Positions 17,166 through 25,923 are shown, counted from the first letter of the stretch. The stretch is DNA of 64,000 nucleotides from Lactiplantibacillus brownii (GCF_031085375.1 NZ_JAVCWF010000001.1:806001-870000); one strand, 5' to 3'. Notes: generated by a model from the sequence alone, not told the origin. Translations and numbers: made by a program.

Positions 17166-18524
17166 ATGAGTGTTGCTTCTAATCTTAATAAACCAAAGGA
17201 TATTCGGTTAAAAGAAAAGGTTTCATATGGGTTAGGCAATCTTGCTGCCAATTTGTTACTAACAACTGCGAATACTTATATGGTTTATTACTATACCGAT
17301 ATTGTCGGTATTACAGCTGCTATAGTTGGCACTTTATTACTAGTTGCTAAAGTAATTGATGGAGTATTTGATCTGGGTGTTGGGGCATTTTTGGATGGTC
17401 AACCAAATAATAGAAACGAAAAAGCACATCCATGGATAAAGCGATTGGCAGTCCCATTTGGCATTGCGCTGATACTGATGTATAGCGTTCCTGATTTGAA
17501 TGAAAATATTAAAGTTATTTATGCTTTTAGCACGTATATCTTTGCCATGTTTATTTTTTCGGCGATTTCAGTGCCATACAATACGATGATCTCACTAGCA
17601 TCGACGAATCCGATTGAACGTAGTGAGCTAAGTAGTTATCGAAATATGCTAGGGAGTGTTGGTGGCTGGGCTTTAACAGTTGTCACATTACCATTAGTTG
17701 CATTCTTGGGGAATGGTCGTCAAGGTTGGTTTTTCTTGGCTGTCATTTATGGGATTGTTGCTAGTGCTGCCTACTTGATTTGTTACCGGAATACGAGAGA
17801 ACGAGTGACAGCAGTTGCTAAAACAACTGAAAAGGGAAAGTTACGAGATAAAATTAAAACGGTTTCTAAGAATAAGTATTGGTGGATTGTTTTAGTCATT
17901 ATGATTTTGACGTTTATTACTGCTGGATTGGGCGGTGTTAATGTTTATTTTGCTAAATATATTATGGGTAATGCTAATTATGTTGGTGCGTTAGGCACGG
18001 CTAACTATATTCCGATGATCATAGGTTCCATTGTATTAATCCCATTGGCTGCAAAGTTTAATAAAAAGACAATTGTCATGGGTGGACTGTTTCTAAATAC
18101 CTTAGGCTGCTTGGTAATTCTGTTTGGCATTCATAATGTGACACTAATTATTGTAGGTAACGCTTTAAAAGGCGCTGGTTCAGCAGCAATCTTTGGCCTT
18201 ATTTACGCAATGTTTGGTGACACAGTGGACTATGGTGAATGGAAGTTTGGTAAACGAGCAGAAGGATTAACCTTTAGTGCCGGAAGCTTTTCAGAAAAGA
18301 TTGGTTCAGGTATTGGCGTGATCATTCTGGGGTTTGCACTAAATATTGGTGGTTATGTGGGTGGCAAAGCTGTTCAAATGGCCTCTGCACTACAAGCAAT
18401 TAACTTCATATTTGTTTATTTACCGTTACTGATTGACATTATTTGCATCATTTTATTAATGTTTTATGGACTGGATAAAATTTATGATTCGATCCGTATC
18501 GATCTGGATGAATCCACTAATTAG
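17166..18524 (+). CDS. GPH-family sugar:cation symporter
   Basis: 452 residues, about 12 membrane helices. The N-terminal 'KEKVSYGLGNLAANLLLTTANTYMVYYYTDIVGI' is typical of the GPH (MelB/XylP) family, as is 'DGVFDLGVGAFLDGQPNNRN' for the first cytoplasmic loop. The start overlaps the ribosome site GGAGGAAG of the rhamnosidase 3' end. It probably imports the rhamnoside or a related disaccharide. Confidence 0.86.
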   Translation: MSVASNLNKPKDIRLKEKVSYGLGNLAANLLLTTANTYMVYYYTDIVGITAAIVGTLLLVAKVIDGVFDLGVGAFLDGQPNNRNEKAHPWIKRLAVPFGIALILMYSVPDLNENIKVIYAFSTYIFAMFIFSAISVPYNTMISLASTNPIERSELSSYRNMLGSVGGWALTVVTLPLVAFLGNGRQGWFFLAVIYGIVASAAYLICYRNTRERVTAVAKTTEKGKLRDKIKTVSKNKYWWIVLVIMILTFITAGLGGVNVYFAKYIMGNANYVGALGTANYIPMIIGSIVLIPLAAKFNKKTIVMGGLFLNTLGCLVILFGIHNVTLIIVGNALKGAGSAAIFGLIYAMFGDTVDYGEWKFGKRAEGLTFSAGSFSEKIGSGIGVIILGFALNIGGYVGGKAVQMASALQAINFIFVYLPLLIDIICIILLMFYGLDKIYDSIRIDLDESTN

Positions 18525-18594
18525 CAAATAGTTTCAGTATTGAAATTTAAAAGAAAAGTATATCTGACTTAATAAATGGAAACGAGGAAATAAA

Positions 18595-19860
18595 ATGGCT
18601 TCAAAATCTAAAAGCTTTCAACAGTATCGCCCGGTTGCAATGGCTGCTGGACTGGGTTCTATGCTTGGATCAGGAATTATTGTTGGTCTATCGGCGACAA
18701 TTACGGTGTGGCAGCAAGGACTAAACTTAACTAATATGCAAGTCGGAATTATTTCTGGGGCACTAACTTTTGCAATTGCCTTTGGTTCATTATTTGGCGG
18801 CCGCTTTGCCGAGTCGTTTGGATTAGTTAAAACGTTTAATTGGACGAATTTATTTTACGGTATTGGTACCTTGATTTGCGTTTTCTCAACGAACTTTTTA
18901 ATGTTACTGATTGGTGCAGTAATAGCTGGTATCACTTCTGGCTGTGATTTACCAATTTCGCTTACAATTGTTTCTCATGATGCACCTGACAATAAGACTT
19001 CATCCGAGTTGGTTTCATTTACACAAATTTTCTGGCAAATAGGGATTTTTATTTCATACTTTTGTTCTTTCATTGTTTCAAAAATGGGTGGTCTCTTAGG
19101 TGCCAGAGTGGTATTTGCGATTTTGTCACTAATTGCAATTATTACATGGGCTTGGCGCACGTTCTCTTCTAAGTTGAATCAATTTCATATTGATGGTGAG
19201 GTACGTTATGCCAAGTTAGCAGCAGAAAATGATTCAGTTAATACTAAGTCAGTGTTTAAAGCATTATTTGCGTCAGAGAACAGTGGTAAATTACTCAAAT
19301 TTTTCTTAGCAATTTTAGTTTTTTACGTGGGCTGGAACCTATTAGCAAATACTTGGGGGCAATTTCAAACATTTATGTTGGTTAAGGCCAATGCCTCGCA
19401 AAGTCTTGCCACTGGATATGGTATTGTTACTCAATTATTAGGATTACCATTAGTTGCATTATATGCTTGGATTGCAGGAAGCAAATACCGTAATCTAGCA
19501 TTTAGCATTGGATCGGTTGTCATGTTCGCTGCCATTGCAGCGATGGCAATGGGTGGTAACCTGTTATGGGTTATCATGGGGGCAATCTTCTTATATGGTC
19601 TTGGCAGCAATTTCAGTGGTGAAGCTTTGTACAAGGTTTGGACACAAGAGTCATTTCCAATGGAGATTAGATCTTCAATTCAAGGAATTATTAATGGTAT
19701 TTCCCGAATCTGCTGCGCTTTGTTTGCGCTAATTACGCCAAGCTTAGTAGTCCCTTCGGTGATTAAAACAACGATGTGGTGTTTTGCTGCAATTGTTCTT
19801 ATTGGCTGGGGAGCTGGTCTTTTAATGATTCATTGGCAAAAGAAGTATGGTTTGGAATAA
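18595..19860 (+). CDS. MFS transporter, probable sugar porter
   Basis: 421 residues, 12 predicted helices, with 'GGRFAESFG' in the loop after helix 2 as in sugar-porter-like MFS proteins and 'EMIRSSIQGIINGISRI'-type loop after helix 10. It follows the GPH symporter by 70 bases with its own GAGGAAA ribosome site. A second transporter suggests uptake of a second substrate, or export of a sugar released by the rhamnosidase. The substrate is unknown. Confidence 0.82.
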   Translation: MASKSKSFQQYRPVAMAAGLGSMLGSGIIVGLSATITVWQQGLNLTNMQVGIISGALTFAIAFGSLFGGRFAESFGLVKTFNWTNLFYGIGTLICVFSTNFLMLLIGAVIAGITSGCDLPISLTIVSHDAPDNKTSSELVSFTQIFWQIGIFISYFCSFIVSKMGGLLGARVVFAILSLIAIITWAWRTFSSKLNQFHIDGEVRYAKLAAENDSVNTKSVFKALFASENSGKLLKFFLAILVFYVGWNLLANTWGQFQTFMLVKANASQSLATGYGIVTQLLGLPLVALYAWIAGSKYRNLAFSIGSVVMFAAIAAMAMGGNLLWVIMGAIFLYGLGSNFSGEALYKVWTQESFPMEIRSSIQGIINGISRICCALFALITPSLVVPSVIKTTMWCFAAIVLIGWGAGLLMIHWQKKYGLE

Positions 19861-19911
19861 GACTTTCACATTAAGCTGTGTTTAAAATAGAATTATCATC
19901 TGAAATAAGTC

Positions 19912-19958
19912 AAACAACGACGTGCAAACCATTTTAAGTGGATTGCACGTCGTTGTTT
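19912..19958. terminator. Bidirectional terminator
   Basis: A 16-base perfect stem AAACAACGACGTGCAA with its complement, between convergent genes and reaching the stop codon of the TetR gene. Confidence 0.9.
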
Positions 19959-20500
19959 TATAGCCCATTTTTAATCAAATTCCAAAGTCGCTCAAAGCGA
20001 GCTTGGTAGTCGGGATCGTTCCACGTTTCCTTAAAGTTGGGCAGTGTAAAGATAGCGAAGGTAGCTAAAATCGTTTCTGCCCGTTCATAATGCTGATCAT
20101 GGTAGCCCATCATTTGATCAATTATCCGATAGGCGTCAATTAGGACGGCCTTCAAAGCAATTGGATTATTATCGATGTACTGCGTATTAAGGGCAAACAT
20201 TTTGGAGTTTGAGTTGTAAGTTTGCTTTTTGGCGTTGACGAAGGCCCAGAGCCAAGCATGTAATTGCTCAACCGGAGGGCATGACGTTGTGATATGAATC
20301 TTTCCAATAATTTCACGTTTAAACCAAGCTGCGGCGACCGCTTCCCAAAGTTCTTGTTTATTACGGAAATGTTTATAGATCGCAGCATGCGTCATACCCA
20401 ACTTTTCGGCAATCTGATTCAAGGTAATGCTGGCATTGCCAGTTTGATCAATTAGAGCTTGTGCAGTCAAAATGATTTTATCACGTGTTTTCTGTGTCAT
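19958..20500 (-). CDS. TetR-family repressor
   Basis: 180 residues. An N-terminal helix-turn-helix ('ITLNQIAEKLGMTHAAIYKHFRNKQELWEAVA', about residues 24-55) is textbook TetR. The C-terminal helical domain is variable as usual. It is divergently transcribed from an oxidoreductase-hydrolase operon, and the shared intergenic region has two similar inverted motifs that could be its operators. The inducer is unknown. Confidence 0.9.
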   Translation of the reverse strand: MTQKTRDKIILTAQALIDQTGNASITLNQIAEKLGMTHAAIYKHFRNKQELWEAVAAAWFKREIIGKIHITTSCPPVEQLHAWLWAFVNAKKQTYNSNSKMFALNTQYIDNNPIALKAVLIDAYRIIDQMMGYHDQHYERAETILATFAIFTLPNFKETWNDPDYQARFERLWNLIKNGL

Positions 20501-20529
20501 GCGGGACTCCTTTCAACTAAAAATAACTT

Positions 20530-20598
20530 TTTAACTAGTTTAACATAAGTTGACTAAAAAGTTACTTTATTTGAAATTTGTAACTAAACTTGTTAAAC
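20530..20598. promoter_or_regulatory. Two candidate TetR operators in a divergent promoter region
   Basis: TTTAACTAGTTTA at 20530-20542 and, on the opposite strand, TTTAACAAGTTTA at 20585-20597 (12 of 13 bases the same). Each half is close to palindromic. Their position between the TetR gene and its divergent target suits repression of both. Confidence 0.5.
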
Positions 20599-20667
20599 TG
20601 ATTCCAAGTTACAAAATAAATAAAATGTTACTTAAATTTATCAACAATTAAGAGAGGTCTTAAAAAT

Positions 20668-21669
20668 ATGCAAGCAGCGCAATTGACTCATTACCAATCA
20701 GATTTCAAGTTGGCTATTCGTGATATTCCAACACCAACCCCTAGTGAAAATGAAGTTTTAGTGCAAGTAAAAGTTGCCGCCGTCAATCCACTCGAACATC
20801 TGATTGGTAGCGGCAGTGTGAAGCTGATTCAAAATTATGCCATGCCATTGACGATGGGCAATGAACTTGCAGGAATCATTACAGCGGTTGGTTCAGCGGT
20901 GAGCCAATTTAAGGTTGGCGATGAAGTCTATGCGCGCCTGCCATTGACTAAGATTGGAGCCTTTGCGGAGTATGTGGTGATTGACGAACAAGCGCTGGCG
21001 TTGAAACCAAAGCACCTCGATTTTGCACACAGTGCCGCCGTGCCTTTAACCGGTTTGACAGCTTATCAGGGTTTTACCGAAGAATTAGCCGCACAACCAG
21101 GGCAAAGTGTGATGATTCCGGGTGGCTCTGGTTCATTTGGACAATTGGCGATTCCAATTGCCAAGGCGTTGGAGTTAACTGTGATGGTGAGTGGTAATGC
21201 CCGTGGTCAGAAAAGTGCTACGGCGATGGGCGTAGCGCAGTATTTTAACTATAAAGAGGAAAACTATTGGGAAACGCTAGCACCTGTCGACTATGTGATT
21301 GATACCATTGGCAAGTCAGAGTTTGCCCATGAATTATCAGTCTTAAAGTCGGGTGGCCGGTTGCTTTCATTGCGGATGGGGCCTAATCGCCGGTTTGCCC
21401 AACAACATCAGTTGTCTTTCCTGAAGACGACACTTTTCTCGATGGCGGGAGCTCAGTTAGATCGCCAAGCGAAAAAAGCTGGCGTGCAGTATCATTTTAT
21501 CTTTGTTCGAAGTGATGGGGCCCAATTAGCCAAGATTACTGAGATTGTGGAACGTGAAAATATCGTGCCAGCGATTGATCCAACCGAATTCAGTTTAGCG
21601 CAAGTTAATGAAGCCCTGGATCTAGTGGCCAATGGTCATCCAAAGGGTAAAGTCCTGATTCGTTTCTAG
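20668..21669 (+). CDS. Zinc-independent quinone-oxidoreductase-like MDR protein
   Basis: 333 residues of the medium-chain dehydrogenase/reductase superfamily. The N-terminal GroES-like domain ('AAVNPLEHLIGSG', 'LGNELAG'-type segment) is followed by a Rossmann fold with 'MIPGGSGSFGQLAIPIAKAL'. No zinc-binding cysteines are seen, so it is of the quinone oxidoreductase type using NADP(H). With the hydrolase it forms a TetR-controlled pair typical of detoxification of reactive carbonyl or quinone compounds. Confidence 0.85.
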   Translation: MQAAQLTHYQSDFKLAIRDIPTPTPSENEVLVQVKVAAVNPLEHLIGSGSVKLIQNYAMPLTMGNELAGIITAVGSAVSQFKVGDEVYARLPLTKIGAFAEYVVIDEQALALKPKHLDFAHSAAVPLTGLTAYQGFTEELAAQPGQSVMIPGGSGSFGQLAIPIAKALELTVMVSGNARGQKSATAMGVAQYFNYKEENYWETLAPVDYVIDTIGKSEFAHELSVLKSGGRLLSLRMGPNRRFAQQHQLSFLKTTLFSMAGAQLDRQAKKAGVQYHFIFVRSDGAQLAKITEIVERENIVPAIDPTEFSLAQVNEALDLVANGHPKGKVLIRF

Positions 21670-21682
21670 AAAGGTGATTAAG

Positions 21683-22537
21683 ATGAAAAATACGACTTAT
21701 ACAAAAGTGCCAACCCAAAAAATAAGGGCCAACAATGGCGTGACGTATGCTTATCGTGATTTAGGTGACCCAGTTGGTGTGCCGTTAGTTGCGGTGACGC
21801 ATCTTTCTGCAAATTTGGATAATTGGGACCCCGAAGTGATCGATGGTTTAGCCCGGCATCAACGTGTGATTACGTTTGATTACCAAGGCGTCGGGTCTTC
21901 TAGTGGCCGCGTGCCAACGAGTATCCAGGGAATGGCTAGTGACACTTTGAATTTCATTAAAATCATGCATTTGACCAAAGTTAATTTACTCGGTTTTTCA
22001 ATGGGGGGCATGGTCGTGCAAGAAATGTTATTGCAACAACCCGAACTTGCTCAGCATGTGATTTTGGCGGGAACTGGTCCGCGGGGTGGTCAAGGAATTG
22101 AGCATGTGACTAAAATTTCAGATTTAGACTTGTTACGCGCAATTTTCACTTTAACGGATATCAAAACGACCTTATTTTTCACTCGGACGGAAAACGGGAA
22201 GACTAGTGCAAAACAGTTTTTAAAACGTCTAAAACGTCTAAAACGTCGGCAACAACAGCGTGACCGCACGATTTCATGGGTGGCGTATCGTCGGCAACTA
22301 AAGGCAATCAACCGCTGGGGTCGTGACAAACCAGCTGATCTTTCGGGAATAACACAACCAGTGTTAATTTTGAATGGTGACCATGATCGCATGGTACCGA
22401 CTGAACCGAACACGTATGACCTACATCGGCAACTAACTAACAGCCAACTGGTGATCTATCCGGATGCTGGGCATGGGGGTATTTTCCAAAATGGTCCTGA
22501 TTTTGTCAAAAGAGCTAATGAATTTTTAGCCGAGTAG
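21683..22537 (+). CDS. Alpha/beta hydrolase
   Basis: 284 residues from the ATG after AAAGGTG; a GTG start nine bases earlier is less likely. The nucleophile elbow is 'LLGFSMGGMV' (Ser about 104). The acid is in 'ILNGDHDRMVP' and the His in 'YPDAGHGG'. The segment near the lid holds a tandem repeat of a nine-base unit (three AAACGTCTA-type copies at about 22220-22246) that encodes 'KRLKRLKRR'. Located 13 bases after the oxidoreductase, co-transcribed. Confidence 0.85.
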   Translation: MKNTTYTKVPTQKIRANNGVTYAYRDLGDPVGVPLVAVTHLSANLDNWDPEVIDGLARHQRVITFDYQGVGSSSGRVPTSIQGMASDTLNFIKIMHLTKVNLLGFSMGGMVVQEMLLQQPELAQHVILAGTGPRGGQGIEHVTKISDLDLLRAIFTLTDIKTTLFFTRTENGKTSAKQFLKRLKRLKRRQQQRDRTISWVAYRRQLKAINRWGRDKPADLSGITQPVLILNGDHDRMVPTEPNTYDLHRQLTNSQLVIYPDAGHGGIFQNGPDFVKRANEFLAE

Positions 22538-22555
22538 GTTTTAATATTGCTAGTT

Positions 22556-22601
22556 AGCGCGATCCCTTGACGATTAATCAACGCGGGACCGCGCTCTTTT
22601 T
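22556..22601 (+). terminator. Terminator of the TetR-controlled operon
   Basis: AGCGCGATCCC / GGGACCGCGCT stem with one mismatch and a T run. Confidence 0.8.
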
Positions 22602-22689
22602 ATCACTAGCTGTAGTCGATTTTAGGCCTGAGCCACTTTTTCGAGATAAAAAGCGCCCATCGACTGAAGTGAAGTCGACGAGCTTAAAG

Positions 22690-23313
22690 TTAAAATAGTT
22701 TTAGCAAATCTAAAGGTTGTTTAAAACGATAGGCGGTCTGTTGATGATCAGCGTTTGGGTCCATTCCCCAAACGGCTAAGCCAAAATCAACCTTGGCTGC
22801 GGCAGCGGTTTGTTCATCGCTGAGAGAATCACCGACGAATAGCGCGTCGCTAGGTTTGACCTCAACACGTGCTAATGCGGTCAGTAATGGTAACGGGTCA
22901 GGCTTACGTTTAGGGGTGTCGTCGGCACTAATGGTGACGGCGAGTCGGCTCATAAAGTCATATTGAGCCATCCCACTGACCATTTCATTGCGCCGTTGTG
23001 AGGTCACAATGCCTAAGGTCACGTCGGACGGTAATTGTTGCAAGAGGGTGGCAATTCCAGGATACAAGGTAATATCTTGGTAGTGGTCGGCCATCACGGC
23101 TTCATAGCGGGCTTGAAAGTGGTCAAAGTCATCCGCAGCGATCCCTAAATGCGCCATTGCTTGTTCGGCAGCCATCGGAAAAGTTGTTTGGGCATCCGCG
23201 GCGCTAAACGGTTTGCCGTATTCACTTAAAACTTGGGCCATGACCTTGGCGTAAGCGGGCTGGCTATTGGTGAGTGTACCGTCGATATCGAACATAATGG
23301 CTTGATAAGTCAT
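22690..23313 (-). CDS. HAD-family phosphatase (phosphoglycolate-phosphatase-like)
   Basis: 207 residues. Motif I is 'MFDIDGTLTNS' (nucleophile and acid/base Asp), motif II 'GIVTSQRR', motif III Lys in 'KRKPDP' and motif IV 'FVGDSLSDEQTA'. A helical cap lies between motifs I and II, as in Gph/PGP-like phosphatases. The substrate cannot be inferred. It is monocistronic. A weak stem near 22640-22680 could terminate it. Confidence 0.88.
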   Translation of the reverse strand: MTYQAIMFDIDGTLTNSQPAYAKVMAQVLSEYGKPFSAADAQTTFPMAAEQAMAHLGIAADDFDHFQARYEAVMADHYQDITLYPGIATLLQQLPSDVTLGIVTSQRRNEMVSGMAQYDFMSRLAVTISADDTPKRKPDPLPLLTALARVEVKPSDALFVGDSLSDEQTAAAAKVDFGLAVWGMDPNADHQQTAYRFKQPLDLLKLF

Positions 23314-23363
23314 GGATCATCATCCTTTCAACCTGATTTACTCTCAGTATATCAAATTAACCG

Positions 23364-23392
23364 TTGACAGTGATTATTTGGATTGTTATAGT
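23364..23392 (+). promoter_or_regulatory. Strong promoter of the aromatic leader / aminotransferase operon
   Basis: TTGACA and TATAGT with a 17-base spacer, nearly perfect sigma-A consensus. Transcription would start near 23400, about 20 bases before the leader ORF and more than 320 bases before the aminotransferase. Confidence 0.85.
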
Positions 23393-23422
23393 TAGATTAA
23401 TAATTGATGAGGAGCTAATGAT

Positions 23423-23485
23423 ATGTCATTACCGTTGAACCAACCGAAAACTGCAACTAGCTTTTACTTTTGGTATTTTCGCTAG
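23423..23485 (+). CDS. Aromatic-codon leader peptide (20 residues)
   Basis: The ORF follows GAGGAG (23409-23414) with an 8-base gap. It ends Ser-Phe-Tyr-Phe-Trp-Tyr-Phe-Arg and then TAG at 23483: six aromatic codons in a row (TTT TAC TTT TGG TAT TTT). No function as a protein is expected; translation speed across these codons would report charged tRNA-Phe, tRNA-Tyr and tRNA-Trp. It lies upstream of an aromatic-type aminotransferase and is followed by competing hairpins and a terminator, so it fits a control peptide of the trp/phe attenuator kind. Confidence 0.8.
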   Translation: MSLPLNQPKTATSFYFWYFR

Positions 23486-23664
23486 TGTTTGTGCCCGCTG
23501 CATAGGTGCAAACACGAATCCGATGTTTGCATCGATGCGGCTTGCCAAAGGCTTTTTGCGATTCAATGGCGCCCATGGATGTTTGAAAATTCCAGGGGTG
23601 GCGACAAAATAAGTTTTTTTAAGTAACACACCCTTTGAATTTTCGACGGGTGTGTTTTTATTTT
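23456..23664 (+). promoter_or_regulatory. Transcription attenuator of the aminotransferase operon
   Basis: Terminator: AACACACCC (23625-23633) with GGGTGTGTT (23648-23656) and Ts. Antiterminator: 23585-23600 pairs with 23629-23644 in 15 of 16 positions, one of them a G-U pair, and takes the terminator's 5' arm. Control region: TGGTATTTTC, the Trp-Tyr-Phe codons at 23471-23480, pairs with the antiterminator 5' arm GAAAATTCCA (23585-23594) in 9 of 10 positions. An 11-base hairpin (23485-23515) and a 5-base hairpin (23521-23534) lie between. A ribosome stalled on aromatic codons would free the antiterminator. AGGGGTGGCGAC at 23594-23605 faintly resembles a T-box sequence; the rest of a T-box is not seen. 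Confidence 0.7.
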
Positions 23665-23731
23665 CACAGAAATCGCTCAACATTCACAGATCAGACCCCA
23701 AGCCAATAAAAAAATTCTGGAGGGAACCCAT

Positions 23732-24931
23732 ATGTCAATTGATTCAGAAACTTTAGTGCAACACATGAATAACCAACTTAGTGCCATCCAACCGTCCGAT
23801 ATTTTAGCTTTTAACGCTGAAATTGCTAATATTCCCGGAATTGTTCGTTTAACGCTTGGCGAACCCGATTTCAATACGCCTGAACATGTCAAAGACGCGG
23901 CAATTAAAAGTATTCAAAATAACGAAAGCCACTATGCTCCGTCAAATGGGGCCATGGCGCTGCGGACGGCTGCGGCGAATTTCTTAGCGACGAAATATGA
24001 CGTCCATTATGATCCAGCTAGTGAAGTCATTATTACAGCCGGTGCAACTGGCGGTATTTACACGGCTTTGAGTTCCATTTTGAACCCTGGTGATGAAGTG
24101 TTGATTCCAACCCCAATTTTCCCATTATACATTGCGATTGCGAAACTCAACGGTGCTGTGCCAGTATTCATGGACACCTCTAAAAACGGGTTCGTTTTAT
24201 CCCCAGAACAGTTAAAACAAACTTTAGCTGATCATCCTAAAGCCAAAGCAGTTGTGTTAAACTTCCCATCAAATCCAACCGGGGTCACTTACCGTCGGGA
24301 CGATTTGAAAGCGTTGGCCGAGGTTCTCGCTGACAAACCAATTTTTGTCTTATCTGATGAAATCTATAGTGAATTGACTTATGGTGACGCCCACGTGTCA
24401 ATTGCCAAATACTTGCCAGAACAAACGATCTTATTAAATGGGGTCTCAAAGTCGCACGCGATGACTGGTTGGAGAATCGGGATCATGTGCGCGCCAAAAG
24501 CCATCACGGCTCAACTGGGTAAAATTCATCAATTCACTGTAACGACCACGACAGCAAATGCCCAAGCCGCGGCCACAGAAGCGTTAAGCAATGGGATGGA
24601 TGATGCTCAAGTTATGAAGAAAGAATACCAAGCTCGGCGCGATTACTTGTACGAAGCTTTGAATCAACTGGGCTTCAAATCAGCCAAACCAGAAGGGGCC
24701 TTCTACTTATTCAGTAAAATTCCAGCCAATTTGCCACAAGATAGTATGGCGTTCTGCCGTGAACTTGCTCATGATGCGCGGGTTGCCCTGATTCCTGGGA
24801 GTTCATTTGGCCCTGGTGGTGAAGGTTACGTTCGGATCAGTTACGCTGCTTCGATGACAAACTTGGAAACCGCAGTTAAACGGATCGGTGACTATGTTGC
24901 CAGCAAAGCCACGCAAACGGAGGCAAACTAA
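23732..24931 (+). CDS. Class I/II aminotransferase, probably aromatic (AraT-like)
   Basis: 399 residues, fold type I PLP enzyme. 'LNFPSNPTG', 'SDEIYSELTY' and the Schiff-base Lys in 'LNGVSKSHAMTGWRIG' (about residue 238) are present, with 'YVRISYAAS' carrying the carboxylate-binding Arg. The sequence type covers aromatic, aspartate and PatA-like enzymes. The aromatic leader peptide and the downstream hydroxyacid dehydrogenase favour aromatic amino acids: the last step of Phe/Tyr synthesis or the first of their catabolism. TGGAGGG precedes the ATG; the stop overlaps the next start (ATGA-type). Confidence 0.82.
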   Translation: MSIDSETLVQHMNNQLSAIQPSDILAFNAEIANIPGIVRLTLGEPDFNTPEHVKDAAIKSIQNNESHYAPSNGAMALRTAAANFLATKYDVHYDPASEVIITAGATGGIYTALSSILNPGDEVLIPTPIFPLYIAIAKLNGAVPVFMDTSKNGFVLSPEQLKQTLADHPKAKAVVLNFPSNPTGVTYRRDDLKALAEVLADKPIFVLSDEIYSELTYGDAHVSIAKYLPEQTILLNGVSKSHAMTGWRIGIMCAPKAITAQLGKIHQFTVTTTTANAQAAATEALSNGMDDAQVMKKEYQARRDYLYEALNQLGFKSAKPEGAFYLFSKIPANLPQDSMAFCRELAHDARVALIPGSSFGPGGEGYVRISYAASMTNLETAVKRIGDYVASKATQTEAN

Positions 24932-25923
24932 TGAAAATTTTAATGTACAGTGTGCGTGATGATGAAGAAGCAGCCATTAAAGACTGGGCCGCTAAGAATG
25001 AAGTACAAGTTGATACGAACGCGTTAGAATTCCATCCAGAAACAGCCCACTTAACACAAGGTTATGATGGCGTGATCATTCAACAGCGTAGTGCGATTGG
25101 CGACAATCCAGCCGTATATCAACAATTAGCAGACTACGGCCTGAAGCAGATAACCAGTCGGACTGCTGGGGTAGATACCATTGATATTCCAGCTGCAAAA
25201 GCGGCTGGGTTGACCGTCACAAATGTGCCCGCATACTCCCCAAACTCGGTTGCTGAAATGGCCGTGACCCAGACGATGCGTTTGATTCGAAATTTAGAAT
25301 TATTTGATAGTCGAATCAGTCAACAAAATTTCCAATGGGCAGGGTTGCAAGCTCGCGAAATTCGTTCCTTAACGGTTGGGGTGATTGGTGCAGGCCGGAT
25401 CGGTGGCACTGTTGCTAAATTGTTCCATGGTCTAGGGGCGAAGGTGATTGCATATGATGTGGTCCGTCATGACGAATTAACGGATGTTTTGACATATGTC
25501 GACACTAAGGAAGACTTACTAAAACAAGCTGACGTCGTGACGTTACATGTTGACCTGAATGAAACGTCTAAAGCGTTGATTGATGCCGCTGCATTGAAGT
25601 TAATGAAACACGATGCTTTCATCATTAATGCGTCTCGAGGTCCCGTCATTGTGACTGCTGATTTAGTTGCCGCTTTAAAGGCTGGGGAAATTGCAGGGGC
25701 TGCCTTGGATACGGTTGAAGGTGAAGCCACGTTATTTAACCAGAATCATCAAGGCGAAGTGCTGACTGATAGTTTAATCGCACAGTTACTACAAATGCCG
25801 AATGTCATTTTAACGCCACACGTTGGCTTTTACACCAACTTGGCGGTGAAGAATATGGTAGATATTAGTTTAGATGATGTGTTAACCATTCTGAATGGTG
25901 GGCAAACGGATCATGCCTTCTAA
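24931..25923 (+). CDS. D-2-hydroxyacid dehydrogenase
   Basis: 330 residues. 'VGVIGAGRIGGTVAKLF' is the NAD site. Catalytic Arg lies in 'INASRGPVIV', Glu in 'DTVEGEATLF' and His in 'LTPHVGFYT', the triad of D-lactate / D-hydroxyisocaproate / phenyllactate dehydrogenases. Its translational coupling to an aminotransferase suggests it reduces the aromatic keto acid produced, giving for example phenyllactate or its hydroxylated form. Plain D-lactate dehydrogenase activity is the alternative. Confidence 0.86.
   Translation: MKILMYSVRDDEEAAIKDWAAKNEVQVDTNALEFHPETAHLTQGYDGVIIQQRSAIGDNPAVYQQLADYGLKQITSRTAGVDTIDIPAAKAAGLTVTNVPAYSPNSVAEMAVTQTMRLIRNLELFDSRISQQNFQWAGLQAREIRSLTVGVIGAGRIGGTVAKLFHGLGAKVIAYDVVRHDELTDVLTYVDTKEDLLKQADVVTLHVDLNETSKALIDAAALKLMKHDAFIINASRGPVIVTADLVAALKAGEIAGAALDTVEGEATLFNQNHQGEVLTDSLIAQLLQMPNVILTPHVGFYTNLAVKNMVDISLDDVLTILNGGQTDHAF

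Noticed and set aside
22220..22246. Tandem nine-base repeat as a possible slippage site
   Set aside because: It lies in frame inside the hydrolase gene and only changes the number of Lys-Arg-Leu units; no evidence of phase variation.
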